A model generated the notes under the pieces. The model had not been told where the DNA came from. It did no database searches and worked only from the letters and a program-made list of their open reading frames with translations. A DNA stretch of 64,000 nucleotides, taken from NCBI GenBank assembly GCA_014529385.2, contig CM043947.1, positions 124,654,391 to 124,718,390 of the forward strand, read 5' to 3'. This stretch comes from Adiantum capillus-veneris (Eukaryota > Streptophyta > Polypodiopsida > Polypodiales > Pteridaceae). Below, in pieces: positions 63,181 through 64,000 of the stretch. The first letter of the stretch is position 1, and each line of letters starts with the position of its first letter. Made by a program: the position numbers and the translations under genes.

Positions 63181-64000
63181 CACCACACGCACACACACAT
63201 GAGCATACATCAACACAGTTCAGCGTGCTGAGTTTCTGTCATGACTCCGGAGATCAAGGGCAGACTCAGCCATAATGAAGCCTAGCACTAAGAGAAGCGT
63301 TAAATTGGAAAAATTAACCTTACTCAATTTGCCCTACCTACTTTCCGACAAAAGTCACTCAAATTAATAAGTAAAAAATGTCAAAAATAGGTTAAATGCA
63401 CTGGAAAATTCCCCTGAAAGATTCTGATGGATTCTGATGGGAATGCGTATAATCATGTTGTGTGCAACCACAGGATATGCATCTACACTAAGTGCCTGGG
63501 CATGCACGGTCTGCGAACAGACTCACAAAAAGTGTCAGAACACTTGCTAATCTAGACTGACTGGACTGACGGAACCCTTGTCGTGTTGTAGCTTGTCCAC
63601 GAACATAGAGGGTTGGATGTGTCACGTGACATCCCCTCCTTTTCAAAGTGAGGTACTGGTACCGAACTGTATCACGTCGAGGGAGATCGCCAATAGCATC
63701 CGGAATCCTGGAAGGAACTCTTCGCCGGCCCACTCGGATGTGTGGGTCGTGCGATACTTGGTCTTCATATAGGGCTGCAACGCTTGCTTCTTTGGGCCGC
63801 GTCGAAAGCGGCACAATCGACGCGGCACAAAGTCTTCTATGGCTCCTTCAAGGCTTCAACTTCGTCGAGAGTCATGCTTCTTTCTTCTTCAAGAATCTTC
63901 ATGGCTGAAAATTCCTGAAATCATTTCCAACACAAAACCCTGAACACACCTATTCCATGTAAAGTGAGTGGAAAAAATCATGTCGTCCTAATAGACTGTG
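63181..64000. other. Non-coding, nothing recognised
   Basis: No coding or repeat family recognised. The stretch at 63.65-63.85 kb is more GC-rich than its surroundings, with short open frames on both strands that carry no known motif. Confidence 0.45.

Noticed and set aside
63560-63910. A possible host exon in the GC-richer stretch
   Set aside because: Open frames on both strands are short, overlapping and without recognisable motifs or splice context.

Overview
This window looks like a transposon-dense stretch of a land-plant genome. There is no bacterial-style gene organisation. Nearly everything is decayed LTR retrotransposon, LINE, SINE or MITE sequence, with many GA/CT and GT/CA microsatellites. 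The only host gene I can recognise is the 3' end of a plant phosphoinositide-specific phospholipase C: two exons on the minus strand at 49.4-50.4 kb. A chromodomain-bearing Ty3 element, nesting several insertions deep and a PLC intron that runs beyond the window fit a large plant genome. A fern, lycophyte or other non-seed plant is my inference; the sequence does not name the species.

Layout. 1-3.73 kb: 5' part of a minus-strand Ty3/gypsy element (E1). 3.73-11.28 kb: a second minus-strand LTR element (E2) with a recognisable primer-binding region and an unfamiliar decayed protein built on Tyr/Gly repeats. 11.28-13.18 kb and 34.46-35.96 kb: two separated halves of one minus-strand Ty1/copia element (copia-1). 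They are split by a 21.3-kb plus-strand element (E4) with 1.7-1.8-kb LTRs and a gag but no pol. Inside E4, at 19.04-30.19 kb, sits a tandem chromovirus (E5), LTR-internal-LTR-internal-LTR on the minus strand, bounded by a 5-bp target duplication and landed in a foldback/MITE-like repeat. 36.0-45.0 kb: a plus-strand LINE split by a complete minus-strand copia (copia-2, 39.17-44.25 kb). 45.0-48.9 kb: a MITE, SINE-like copies, a foldback element and non-coding sequence. 48.95-49.33 kb: a copia RT scrap. 49.38-50.39 kb: the last two PLC exons. 50.4-64 kb: probably intronic to PLC, holding a 699-bp tandem duplication of a LINE-like relic, a gypsy gag with three copies of its LTR, copia scraps and a non-autonomous copia-type element.

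How the parts relate. Two insertions can be read to the base because the interrupted coding frame is restored when the insert and one target-duplication copy are removed: E4 in the copia-1 gag zinc knuckle, and copia-2 in the LINE ORF2. The E5 LTRs carry dense arrays of heat-shock-element trimers just upstream of a TATA box, so that family may be, or have been, heat-responsive. E4 looks like a gag-only passenger whose gag and post-LTR leader match E1 although their LTRs do not. Most element genes are broken by stops and frameshifts; no intact autonomous element was found.
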